64,000 bases of DNA from Thermoanaerobaculia bacterium (GTDB lineage Bacteria > Acidobacteriota > Thermoanaerobaculia > Multivoradales > JAHZIX01). Within the stretch, counting starts at the first letter, position 1. Each line of letters begins with the position of its first letter. The notes under the pieces were generated by a model. It saw nothing but the letters and a program-made list of their open reading frames with translations. It made no database searches and was not told the DNA's origin. Below are positions 43,764-53,300 of this stretch, one piece after another. A program made the translations under genes and the position numbers. The stretch lies in the NCBI GenBank assembly GCA_027069135.1, contig JALXFE010000626.1:22658-86657 (forward strand). The letters run 5' to 3'.

Positions 43764-45347
43764 TTAGGGCTGCCGAGGGCTGCGTTGGTCTGACCGTCGA
43801 ATCTCTTCGATCAGCTTCTGAGCCGGGAAGAAATGTAGGATCTGATCCGCCGCTTGCCGGATATCCGTGGGCGAGAAAGCGATGGGGGCGTTGGGAGCCT
43901 CGACCTTCGGAATATGAGCCCCCAGGGCTTTCATAATGAGGGCCGATTCAGGGTTTGCTGCCAGATTGTCCCATTCCATGGGATCCGACTTGAGATCGTA
44001 GAGTTCTTCTCCCCCGTCGGAGTAGCGAAGGTAGCTCCAGCGCTCGTCCCGTACCGCGTAGTTTCCCCTCCGATGGACGGTCAACGCGACCTCGGGCCAG
44101 GCCCTCGACGGGTGGTCGAAGAGTGGCGCGAAGGAGGTGCCGTCGAGGTCTTGAGGAGCGGGTAGCCCACACAGGTCCGCCAGGGTCGGATAGAGATCGA
44201 CCAGGGTCACTGGGCCGGAGGTTCTTCGACCCTTCGACTTCGACCCGGGTACCATCACGATCAAGGGTATGCGGGTCGCCCGGCGCCAAAGGGTGTATTT
44301 TCCCCAATGCTCTTTCTCGCCCAAATGGTAGCCATGATCACTGGCGACCACGACGACGGTGTTGTCGCGATAGGAGCTGCGACGAAAGGCCTTCATCACG
44401 ACGTTGAGCATCCGGTCCGCGAAGGTGACGCTGGCCAGGTAACCTTGGATCGCCGTTTTCCAGGCACCAGCGTCGAGAATCGTCTGGTGTTTGATAGGTC
44501 TCGCCAAGCGCACTCCCATGGGTGGGACATCGCTCAGATCGTCATCACGATGGGCGGGCAGAGTTATCGAGGCGACAGGATATTGGTCGAAGAATTCCTG
44601 GGGGACGTTCCAGGGCAGATGGGGCCGGGAAAATCCCACCACCATGAAGAACGGATCCAGATCCGGCCGGCGCAACCATTCGGCCACCGCCGCGGCCGCC
44701 CGGTAGTCGGCCATCTGTCGAACTTCCGCATCGACAGGGCCCCAAGAAAAATGTTTCTCTTCAAAAAGAGGCTCTTGGTCTCCAAGGTCCGGCTTCGGAT
44801 TGGGTCCTCTTCGAAAATACTCGTCCCATACGTGCTTGCCTTGATTGTAGGAGTGAAAGATCTTTCCCGTCCCCAAAGTGCGGTAACCGTGGGCAGCGAA
44901 ATACTCCACCAGAGTGTAGCTCTCCGGGAGCGCTGAGAGATAGGGCTGTCCATTGAAGTAAACACCGGTGGTGGTGGGGCGTAATCCGGAAAGGAGGGCG
45001 GTACGGGACGGATTGCAAGCGGGAGCATCGCAGTAGGCGTTTTCAAAGAGGAGGCCGTTCTTGGCCAAGCGTTCAAACTCCGGGGTCTCGACTCCGGGAT
45101 GTCCTTCGAGGGGTGAGATCCAATCGTTCAAATCGTCCACAAGAATGAGCAGGACGTTGTAGCGAGGCCTTCCGGCGGTGCCGGCTCCGTCTCTCTTCCC
45201 GGGCGATATCGCCCCGGCTGGCTCGAGCGTCGTTGTGGTGGGGTTCGTGGCCCCGCCCGGCGGTTTTCCGCACCCGATGACCAAGAGAAGCGTCGCCAGG
45301 AAGAAGCGCGAGAAGCCGGAGCGCGGGATGGCGACGGATCTCCTCAT
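43764..45347 (-). CDS. Sulfatase lipoprotein 1 (iduronate-2-sulfatase-like)
   Basis: The 527-residue product has a lipoprotein signal (LLLVIGC) and a type I sulfatase domain. It carries the metal-binding LVDDLNDW near the start, the formylglycine motif C111-N-P-S-R, GTGKIFHS, and SDHGYHLGEKEHWGKYTLW late in the domain. C-terminal features (VTLVDLYPTLADLCGLP, LDGTSFAPLF) match iduronate-2-sulfatase-like enzymes. Activity needs a formylglycine-generating or anaerobic maturase that is not in this window. Its start overlaps the stop of the GT-C-like gene by 4 bp (ATGA). Likely substrate: a sulfated carbohydrate outside the cell. Confidence 0.92.
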   Translation of the reverse strand: MRRSVAIPRSGFSRFFLATLLLVIGCGKPPGGATNPTTTTLEPAGAISPGKRDGAGTAGRPRYNVLLILVDDLNDWISPLEGHPGVETPEFERLAKNGLLFENAYCDAPACNPSRTALLSGLRPTTTGVYFNGQPYLSALPESYTLVEYFAAHGYRTLGTGKIFHSYNQGKHVWDEYFRRGPNPKPDLGDQEPLFEEKHFSWGPVDAEVRQMADYRAAAAVAEWLRRPDLDPFFMVVGFSRPHLPWNVPQEFFDQYPVASITLPAHRDDDLSDVPPMGVRLARPIKHQTILDAGAWKTAIQGYLASVTFADRMLNVVMKAFRRSSYRDNTVVVVASDHGYHLGEKEHWGKYTLWRRATRIPLIVMVPGSKSKGRRTSGPVTLVDLYPTLADLCGLPAPQDLDGTSFAPLFDHPSRAWPEVALTVHRRGNYAVRDERWSYLRYSDGGEELYDLKSDPMEWDNLAANPESALIMKALGAHIPKVEAPNAPIAFSPTDIRQAADQILHFFPAQKLIEEIRRSDQRSPRQP

Positions 45348-46729
45348 CCGGGGATCTCCTCGGGGGTGTTACCCCCCGAGTCGAGAAGGCCTGGGATACG
45401 CAGTCGGGAGATGCGGATGACCTCAAAGAGGATCATCGCCAGGACGGAGGGAACGAGCACGGCGATGGTAGACAAATAGCGCCGAAAAGGGACCTCGACC
45501 AAGACGATGAGCCCCAGGCTGCCGGCCAGGAAGAGGGCTGCGACGAAACCGATCCCGAGTAGCGCCGGCCAGACCGGCTTTTCTTCGACAGTTTTGGGGA
45601 GTAACAGGATCGGAAGGCTCAGGAGTAGGGCGAGCCCCAGGTAGACATTCCAGGCATCGTCGAAAGATCCGGAGGCTCCGAACACGAAACCGTCCAGAAT
45701 CCATTTCCGGTAGAGCCCCGGACGCCGCAAGAGAATCGATTTCGACAGCGCCGTGAGCTCGGCGTTGATGGCCGGGGCGTTGTCGTCGCGACTCCCCAGG
45801 CGCTTCTCCAAGGGCGGCATCGCCCGTTGCCACACGTTGTCGTTGAATTGGGAATACCACTTACGGGTCAGGGCCTTGGGGTGGAACGGTTTGAGGCCGT
45901 CCGCGGAACGCTTGTCGAGGATCGCCCGGGCCAGAGGCTGCTGGGCAACTGGTAGCTCGGCCACCAGGTCTTCGTCGAGCATGCTGGCGGAGAGGCCGAT
46001 GAGGTTGTAGCCTCCGAAGGAGACCAGCCCGAACTGGCCGACCGTCACCCAGCGCAACGAGCAGAAGAGCAGCCAGGGGCCCAGCGCCAGGGCCACCAAC
46101 CCGAGGCTCCAACGTCTCAAAGAGCGGAGGTGAGAGGGTCGGAAGTCCCGTTCGAGGCATAGGCGGAGCACCGGTCCCGCCAGGGGTACAAGAACGATCA
46201 GGAAGAGATAGGCCGGCCGAACCTGGTAGGTGGCAAAGAGGGCAGCCGCCAACGCGACGGCGAAGGCCTTGTTGCGAGGCGCAGTGGCAAAGGCCAAGAG
46301 GAGGGCCACTGTGGCGAGGCTCAGGGAGACCGCTAGCATGTCGGATTGAATTCTATTGAGGAGGGCACCCAGAGGTCTCGACGCGAGGAGGGGAAGCGCG
46401 CCGGCAAGGGCTAGCCAGGAGCGGCCGGTGAATCGGCCCATCGCCCACCCCAGAGCGAGCACCGCCGCTAGGTAGATCAAGAGATGGAGGAGGGGGAGGG
46501 GGGCCAGGTCCGCTGAGGATCCCACGGTGAGGCGGAGGAAGAGGGGATACCCGAGGGTTCGGTAGGAGGAGAGGGCATCGGTCCAGGAGGTCGTCGCCGC
46601 AAGCTCGAGGTAGCCCTGGGTATCGGGAACCCGGTCGGGCTTGAGACTCGGATCCCCAAGGCGAAGATAGACCGAGAAAATCATGGCGGCCAGCAGCCAT
46701 AGGGCCGGACTTTTCAGCAAGCGCTTCAT
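45344..46729 (-). CDS. Multi-pass membrane protein, GT-C glycosyltransferase-like
   Basis: The 461 residues form about eleven to twelve hydrophobic helices. The first outside loop carries RVPDTQGYLELA, which resembles the Asp-containing first loop of GT-C enzymes that use lipid-linked sugars, and a short aliphatic helix region follows. A soluble segment near residues 250-330 may be the large late loop. Identity is by topology and the loop motif only. It overlaps the genes on both sides by 4 bp, so it is translated together with two sulfatases. It could place sugars on a periplasmic glycan that the sulfatases act on; this is inference. Confidence 0.65.
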   Translation of the reverse strand: MKRLLKSPALWLLAAMIFSVYLRLGDPSLKPDRVPDTQGYLELAATTSWTDALSSYRTLGYPLFLRLTVGSSADLAPLPLLHLLIYLAAVLALGWAMGRFTGRSWLALAGALPLLASRPLGALLNRIQSDMLAVSLSLATVALLLAFATAPRNKAFAVALAAALFATYQVRPAYLFLIVLVPLAGPVLRLCLERDFRPSHLRSLRRWSLGLVALALGPWLLFCSLRWVTVGQFGLVSFGGYNLIGLSASMLDEDLVAELPVAQQPLARAILDKRSADGLKPFHPKALTRKWYSQFNDNVWQRAMPPLEKRLGSRDDNAPAINAELTALSKSILLRRPGLYRKWILDGFVFGASGSFDDAWNVYLGLALLLSLPILLLPKTVEEKPVWPALLGIGFVAALFLAGSLGLIVLVEVPFRRYLSTIAVLVPSVLAMILFEVIRISRLRIPGLLDSGGNTPEEIPG

Positions 46730-48318
46730 GGGGAAGGCTTGGGCTCTGCCGCCTCTCGCCGGGCCCGGAGCTCTTCCGCTCTCTCGATTTCCTGAATGAG
46801 CTTTTGGGCCGGGAAGAAGCGCAGCATCTGTTCCGCGGTCTTCTTGATATGGGTGGGGTGGAAGGCGAAGGGGGCGTTGGGGGCCTCAGATTTTGGAATA
46901 TGGGCCCCCAAGGTCCGCTTGATGCGTTTCGAGTCCGGGAGCTTGGCCAGGTTCTCCCACTCGAGGGGATCCTTCTTCAGGTTGTAGAGCTCCTCGCTGC
47001 CATCCGCGTACCGCAGGTAGCTCCAACTCTCCGTGCGAACCGAATAGTTCCCCCGGCGGTGGGAGGTCAGGGCGACGTGGGGCCAGGGTCGGGACGGCCG
47101 CTCGAAAAGGGGGGCGAACGAGGTGCCGTCGAGATTCGAGGGCATTGGCAAGCCGCAGAGCTCCGCGAGGGTCGGGTACAGATCGACCAGGGTCACCGGG
47201 CGAACGGTTTTCTTTCCCTGAGCCTTGTCGGCCCCGGGCACCAACATGATCAAAGGGACGCGGGTCGCGTGGCGCCAGAGGGAGTATTTTCCCCAATGCC
47301 GCTTCTCGCCCAGATGAAATCCATGGTCGCTGGTGACGACGACGATGGTGTTGTCCGCGTAGGGGCTGCGGCGCAGGGCCTTCATGAGGATGTTGAGCAT
47401 CAGGTCCGAGAAGGTGACGCTCGCCAGGTATGCCTGTACCGCATCGTCCCAGGCGCCAGCGGCGACGATTTTCTTGTGTTCCCGGATTCTGGCCAACCTC
47501 AGAGCCATCGGTGGGACATCGCGCATATCCTGCTTGTGATGGGCCGGCAGATGCACTGACTCGATGGGATATCGATCGAAAAGGGCTTGCGGCACATACC
47601 AGGGCAAATGGGGTTTGTGCAGGCCCACCGCCATGAAGAATGGCTGAGAGTACGGCTTCTGCAGCCACTTGGCAGCCTGCCTCGCCGTGTGTGTATCCGC
47701 CATATCGTTGATCTCGGCGTTGACGGGGCCCCAGGCAAAATGCTTTTCGGAAAAAAGGGTGTCGCGGTGCTCGACCTGAGGCTCCGGATCCCCGGTCTTG
47801 TCAGCATATTCGTCCCAGACCTTCTTGCCGGGTCCATAGGAGTGAAAGATTTTGCCGGCACCGAGGGTTTGGTAGCCGTGGGCGGCGAAGAACTCCACCA
47901 GCGTATAGCTGCCGGGCAAGGCTGTCAGATAGGGCTGGCCGTTGAAGTAGACCCCGGTGGTCGAAGGCCGCAACCCCGAGAGCAGAGCGGTGCGAGACGG
48001 ATTGCAGGCCGGTGCGTCACAGTGGGCATTCTCGAAGGTCAGGCCGGCTTTGGCGATCCGTTCGAACTCCGGGGTCTGGACGTCGGGGTGCCCATTCAGG
48101 GGGGAGATCCAATCGTTGAGATCGTCGAACAGGATCAGCAGGACGTTGTAGCGAGGTTTCTCCTCACCGGCTTCGGTCCCGGTCAGCGAAGTTGTCGACG
48201 GCTCGGCAAGATCGACGACGGGAACGTCTCGGACCTGGGGCTTCGCCCGCCGGGCCCGGCAACCGCCGCCGACGAAGACGATGCAAACGAGGAGGGCAAA
48301 GGAAAGGGCGCGGTGCAT
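46726..48318 (-). CDS. Sulfatase lipoprotein 2
   Basis: I use ATG 48318 because GGAG lies 5 bp upstream and translation then begins with a lipoprotein signal (MHRALSFALLVCIVFVGGGC); the longer frame to 48405 would hide it. The product (530 aa) is a close paralog of the sulfatases on either side: LFDDLNDW, C105-N-P-S-R, GAGKIFHS, SDHGFHLGEKRHWGKYSLW and TLVDLYPTLAELCGLP. The C-terminal 25 residues are charged and helical. It lies 83 bp after sulfatase 3 and overlaps the GT-C-like gene by 4 bp. Confidence 0.92.
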   Translation of the reverse strand: MHRALSFALLVCIVFVGGGCRARRAKPQVRDVPVVDLAEPSTTSLTGTEAGEEKPRYNVLLILFDDLNDWISPLNGHPDVQTPEFERIAKAGLTFENAHCDAPACNPSRTALLSGLRPSTTGVYFNGQPYLTALPGSYTLVEFFAAHGYQTLGAGKIFHSYGPGKKVWDEYADKTGDPEPQVEHRDTLFSEKHFAWGPVNAEINDMADTHTARQAAKWLQKPYSQPFFMAVGLHKPHLPWYVPQALFDRYPIESVHLPAHHKQDMRDVPPMALRLARIREHKKIVAAGAWDDAVQAYLASVTFSDLMLNILMKALRRSPYADNTIVVVTSDHGFHLGEKRHWGKYSLWRHATRVPLIMLVPGADKAQGKKTVRPVTLVDLYPTLAELCGLPMPSNLDGTSFAPLFERPSRPWPHVALTSHRRGNYSVRTESWSYLRYADGSEELYNLKKDPLEWENLAKLPDSKRIKRTLGAHIPKSEAPNAPFAFHPTHIKKTAEQMLRFFPAQKLIQEIERAEELRARREAAEPKPSP

Positions 48319-48401
48319 CAGATCTCCGTCGGCTCTTGGTGATAAGGGTGTGGGTGGGCGGTCGTGTCCGAAAGGCCGTGGTTCTTCCCGCCGGTGCTGG
48401 C

Positions 48402-50027
48402 TCACGGTTGCTGTTCCTGCCGCGACCGCTCGCTGCGCCGTTGTTCTTTGCGCAGGGCCTGACGGTCGATCTCTCTTTTGAGCTTGTGCGCCGGGAAGAA
48501 TCGCAGGAGGTTTCGGGTCGTCGCCTTGATGTCGTAGGGCTTGAAAACGAACGGTGCGTTGGGTGCGTAGAGGGTGGGGAGAGCCTTGGAGAGCTCCTCA
48601 ATTCGGGCCTGCGCATCCTCGTCGCCGGCCAGATTCAGCCATTCGGCAGGGTCGAGATGGGTGTTGTAGAGCTCCTTCGTGCCGTCCCGGTAGCGGATGA
48701 GAGTCCAGCCCTCGGTTCGCATCGCGGTATTGCCTCGCCGATGGGTGGTGATGGCGGGGTAGGGCCAGGGCAAGGTGGGGTCTTCGAGGAGCGGCGCCAG
48801 GGAGATTCCGTCCACGTTTTGCGGCGCGGGCAGCCCGCAGAGCTCGAGAAGGGTGGGGTAGAGGTCGACGAGAGTGGTCGGCCGGTTCGTCGACTGGCCG
48901 GCGCTGGGCTGACCCGGCGCTGCGATGATCAAGGGAATGCGGGTCGCCGGGCGCCAGAGGGTGAACTTTCCCCAATGGTTCTTTTCTCCCAAATGGAAAC
49001 CATGGTCACTGGTGGCGACGACAATGGTATTGCTCTTATTAGGACCGTTGTTCAAGGCCTTGAGAACGATTCCGAGGGCCGTGTCGGAGAACGTAATACT
49101 GGCCAAATATGCCTGGATAGCTTCTTTCCACGCATCGGCCTCGGCGATTCGTTGGTGCTCTTTTCGATGGGCCATGCGTCGCCCGAGGGGCGGAACGTCC
49201 GCCAGGTCCCCGGCTACGAAACCCGGGGGTAGAGAAATCTGATCCAGCGGGTATTCCTCGAAGAACCTCCGGGGCACGTTCCAAGGGAGGTGGGGGCGTT
49301 GGAATCCCACCGCGAGAAAGAAGGGCTTCTCACTGGGCTCGGAAAGCCATTGCGCCGCGGCCCGAGCGATCCGGATATCGGGCATCTTGCCGAGTTTCTG
49401 GTCCACCGGGCCCCAGTTGAAATGCTCTTGTCCGAAGAGGTTGTCCTTGTTGTGGGCTTCCATTTCGCGGTCGGGCTTTTGGTCGAAGCGCTCGTCCCAC
49501 ACTTGCTTGCCGGAGCCGAAGGAGTGGAAGATCTTTCCCGAGCTTAAGGTACGGTAGCCCTGGGCCGCGAAGTACTCGACGAGGGTATAGGTGCCCGGCA
49601 GCGCCGACAGGTAGGGCTGGCCGTTGAAGTAGACCCCGGAGGTCGAAGGTCTCAGGCCGGAGAGCAAGGCCGTCCGCGAAGGGTTGCACGCGGGGGCGTC
49701 GGCGTGGGCGTTGGTGAAGACCAAGCCCCGTCGCGCCAGACGATCCAGCTGCGGGGTCTTGACGGTCGGATACCCGTCTAAGGGGCCTATCCAATCGTTG
49801 AGATCATCGAAAATGACCAGCAGGACGTTGGGCCGGTTCTCTGCCGCAGCGGGGTCTGTCGTCGCCGGTGCTCCCGGGGCCACAACCGGGACTTTCCGCT
49901 CCGGGATACCCGGGTCCGGGGCCGGCGACTTCGCCCGGCTGCAAGCGAAGGTGAAGAGGAGGACACTGAGGAGGACACTGAGGGGGACACAGAGGAGGCC
50001 ACAGAGCAGGGCAGCGGGTCGTTTCAT
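48402..50027 (-). CDS. Sulfatase lipoprotein 3, first gene of the sulfatase operon
   Basis: The 541-residue product begins with a hydrophobic signal containing a short repeat (LSVLLSVLLFTFAC) and a lipoprotein Cys. It then shows FDDLNDW, the formylglycine motif C114-N-P-S-R, SSGKIFHS, SDHGFHLGEKNHWGKFTLW and TLVDLYPTLLELCGLP. The signal-peptide repeat matches a direct DNA repeat (gaggacactgag twice, then a variant) at 49962-49990, which could change length by slippage. It is the first gene after the proposed promoter at 50082-50110. Like its paralogs it should work on a sulfated substrate in the periplasm. Confidence 0.92.
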   Translation of the reverse strand: MKRPAALLCGLLCVPLSVLLSVLLFTFACSRAKSPAPDPGIPERKVPVVAPGAPATTDPAAAENRPNVLLVIFDDLNDWIGPLDGYPTVKTPQLDRLARRGLVFTNAHADAPACNPSRTALLSGLRPSTSGVYFNGQPYLSALPGTYTLVEYFAAQGYRTLSSGKIFHSFGSGKQVWDERFDQKPDREMEAHNKDNLFGQEHFNWGPVDQKLGKMPDIRIARAAAQWLSEPSEKPFFLAVGFQRPHLPWNVPRRFFEEYPLDQISLPPGFVAGDLADVPPLGRRMAHRKEHQRIAEADAWKEAIQAYLASITFSDTALGIVLKALNNGPNKSNTIVVATSDHGFHLGEKNHWGKFTLWRPATRIPLIIAAPGQPSAGQSTNRPTTLVDLYPTLLELCGLPAPQNVDGISLAPLLEDPTLPWPYPAITTHRRGNTAMRTEGWTLIRYRDGTKELYNTHLDPAEWLNLAGDEDAQARIEELSKALPTLYAPNAPFVFKPYDIKATTRNLLRFFPAHKLKREIDRQALRKEQRRSERSRQEQQP

Positions 50028-50081
50028 GGCTTTTTCAGGAATTTGGTGGAGCTTGGAGGACTTTTGTTCGGAACCCTCCGC

Positions 50082-50110
50082 ATGCTGGCACGGGGATCCG
50101 GAGGCGTCAA
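50082..50110 (-). promoter_or_regulatory. Candidate promoter of the sulfatase operon
   Basis: On the minus strand TTGACG (50110-50105) is followed after 17 bp by CAGCAT (50087-50082), with an extended TGC just before the -10. The -35 is good and the -10 weak. Transcription would begin about 48 bp before ATG 50027. Confidence 0.4.
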
Positions 50111-50311
50111 CTCCCCGGCGGGAGAAATTCCCGCGTCAGCTGGCTGGTCGCTACCAGGTGATCTCTCAGAGCCTCGAGGAATGGGGCCTGGGCTGAGTGG
50201 ATTTTCCCAAGTCCCCTTTGCAACCGGAAGAACGCTGCCCGGTCGATCTCCGGGAACGCGACCCACTCCCCGGAGTGCGGTAAAGGCTCGCACGGGACAC
50301 AAGTGCCCTCC

Positions 50312-53300
50312 CTACGGTCCGGGGAAGGCTTCGGTGTCTCCGACGCTGGCGAAGCGGCGGCTGCGGTTCTGGTAGGTGCGCGTTCGACCGGTGGCGGTAT
50401 CGGTGACCTCCAGGTCGAAATCGACATTCGAGAGGGAACCGAAGAAGACCCAGAAATTGCCGTTGACGGCCTGGCCGTCGAGGACCTTGACCACGAGCTC
50501 TAGGTTGCTTTCCCGGAAGAAGGAGAAAGTGCCGGTGTCGTCGGTCAGGGGGACGGCAGAGGCCGTACCGCCGCCACCTTGGAAGTCGGAAAACGTGGCT
50601 TCGACGGCGAATCGGCCCTCTCCCAGGCATAGGGTCGTGGGGGAGGAAACGCAGACCTCTCCCAGCGTGGTTTTCCGGTGGCTCTCGAGGACCGTCGACA
50701 AGGGCGCCGGCACCGCAGCGAGGCTCTCCGGAGCGCTGGTGAGGGAAGCCCCCAGAGGTCCGAAGGAGCGGGTGTCACCGATGCTGGCGAAGGTCCTCGA
50801 CGGATTGAAGTATCGGCGGGCCAGGCCGGTTTGTGAATCCGTCACGGTGAGCCAGTATTGGACATTTGAAAGGGCTCCGAAGAAGGTCCAGAAATGACCG
50901 TTGACCGGGCCGCCATCGAGGACCTTGAGCATGACCTCGAGGTTCTCTTCATCGAAGAACCAAAAAGTGCCGGTGTCCGACGTCAGGGGCCGAGCGTGGC
51001 CGGTACCGCGCCGGCTTCGAAAGTCCTTCCATTCGGCCTCCACCCGAAAGCGCCCATCCTTGAGGCACAGGGCCGTGGCGGAAGCATGGCAGGCATCGGC
51101 GGTCTGCCCGGGGATTTTCCACAGCTCCCGACCCCGGAGACCGTCGTCGGCGAAGAAGAACAGCCCTTCGTCGGCTCGGGCCAGAAGAGCGGGGAGTGAG
51201 CTTTCACCACCGGGCCAAAGGTCATGGACCAGCCGCGTCCCGTCTTCGGTTCCGTCGGTGCGCCACACCTCCCGGCCATGGGTGCCGTCGTTGGCGGTGA
51301 AGAAGAGAGTCTCCTGGGTGACGATGAGCTCGTCCGGGGCCGAGCTTCCCAGTCCTCGGTGGAGGTCGGCGAGGGGGTGGCTGCCCTGGGTCGTACCGTC
51401 GCTGACCCAAAGCTCACAGCCGGTAGCGCGGTCGTAGAGAGGGAAGTAAAGCCGGTCCCCCAGAACCTTCCCGGGCCCCTCGCATCGCAGATCCGGGGAG
51501 AGGGGGGTGGATATGACCTGCACTGTTCCCGCTTCGGTCCCATCGGTCTTCCAAAGTCCGTTGGAGAGGAAATAGCCTTCCCCCCGGTAGAGAAAGAGGT
51601 TCTCCGGGTTTGCCGGCGCCAGATATCTCGTCGACGTGACCGGGAAGGTGCCGCCGGGTTCTCCGTCGGTACGCCACAGCTCGAAGGTGTTCCCGAGGCC
51701 TCCGGCGGAAGCCTCTGCCAAGAAGAGAACGGAGCCCTCCACTTCCACGAATCCGAAAAAGAAGAATCCGGGATCTCGGAGGTCGAAATCCTGCAGGACC
51801 CGCGTTCCGATAGCGGTCCCATCCGTCGCCCAAAGTCTGGATCGGGCCTGACGGGGATTGAGGACCTCTTCGGTCTCAAAGAAAATGAGTCCCCCGCTCG
51901 CGGCGGGGAAGGGGCCTACGGCCTCACTGTTGAGCTCCATCACCGGTGCGGTGCCAGCGGCGGAGCCATCCGTGCGCCAAAGCTCCAGCTTCCCTGCATC
52001 GCGGGCCCAGAAATAGGCGTTGCCGTCGAGTTCCACCGGCCCCTGCAGAAGGCCGTTATCGTTCCCTTCAAACGAAGCCAGATCCCGAGTGCCGGCGAGT
52101 GTTCCATCGGTCGAGCGCAGGCTCGTCGGGCCCCCCTCGCCATCGGCCTCGGTGAAGAAGGCCAGATCGAGGGCCGGGGACCGAAGGTCGAGGGGGTCGA
52201 GGTCCGCAGCGACGGCGAGGGGCTCCGTCGTGGCCGCAGTGCCCCCGGAGCTCCAGAGGCTGGCCGGTACCACCTGCTCGAAAGGAGGGTCGAAACGGCT
52301 CATGGGAGGGACGGAGAAGACCGTCCGCTCTCCCAGCGAGATATGCCGGAGCGAGACGGTGTCGGTGCGGATGGGGTCCAGCTCGAGGAGAGGACGCGCT
52401 TGGCCGGAGTCGATATCTGCCAGCCACGGAGCTGCACCGGACGCAAAGCTCGCCTGGGAGAAGACCAGGCCCCGGGGTGTCGGTGCGATCCAGCGGCCCG
52501 GCGGTCGCTGAGCTCTGGGAGCGGTCGCTGGGTCGGTGACCGCCTCGGTGCCGGCGGGCGTGCCGTCGGTTTTCCACAGCTGAACCGTCGTTCTGCCGTC
52601 GTCGGCGAAGAAATAGAGGGTGTCCTCGATCTTCTGGGCGTTATCGAGGTTCGAGACGCACCGGCCTCCCAGGACCCCCTCGATCGCGCGCGTAGCCGCC
52701 GGGGTTCCTCGGGTGGTGATGATTCTCTGGGGGCACTCCCTACCGACCACCGGGAACACCACCCGGTCTCCCACCCGATGCAGGCGGGTGCCGTCGACCA
52801 GGGCCGGGCACTCGCCACTGGCCGAGCAGTTCATCAGGCGGCGAAACCCCGCCACGGTGCCGTCGGTGGTCCAGACGGTGTTGAAAGGCATGTCGGGGTC
52901 TTCTCGGGCGGCCAGGAGCACCTGGTCGCCGATCACCTGGATTCGATCCCCGGTGAGGTCGTTGAAGGGGTGGGGATTTGCGAAATCTGTGATTCTTTGA
53001 GTGCCCTCGAGGGTGCCGTCGGTCCGCCACAGCTCTTCTCCTTCCAGCACCCGGGAGGTCGTCACGAAGACATTCTCCCCCACCACCTTGGGCATACCCC
53101 GGAAACGGCCGATAGAGCCACTGAGTCCCGGGACGACCCGGAAGTCCGAGCCGTCGGCGGGAGAGGTCCACAGCAAATTCGTGCCGCCGACGGCGAAGGA
53201 GACATCCGCGATGAAGAGCCGCTCCCCATTGAAGCGCAGATCTTGGGGTTGGCGCAGGTCGTTCAGGTCGTTGATCAGCTCGGTGCCGGCGACGGTGCCG

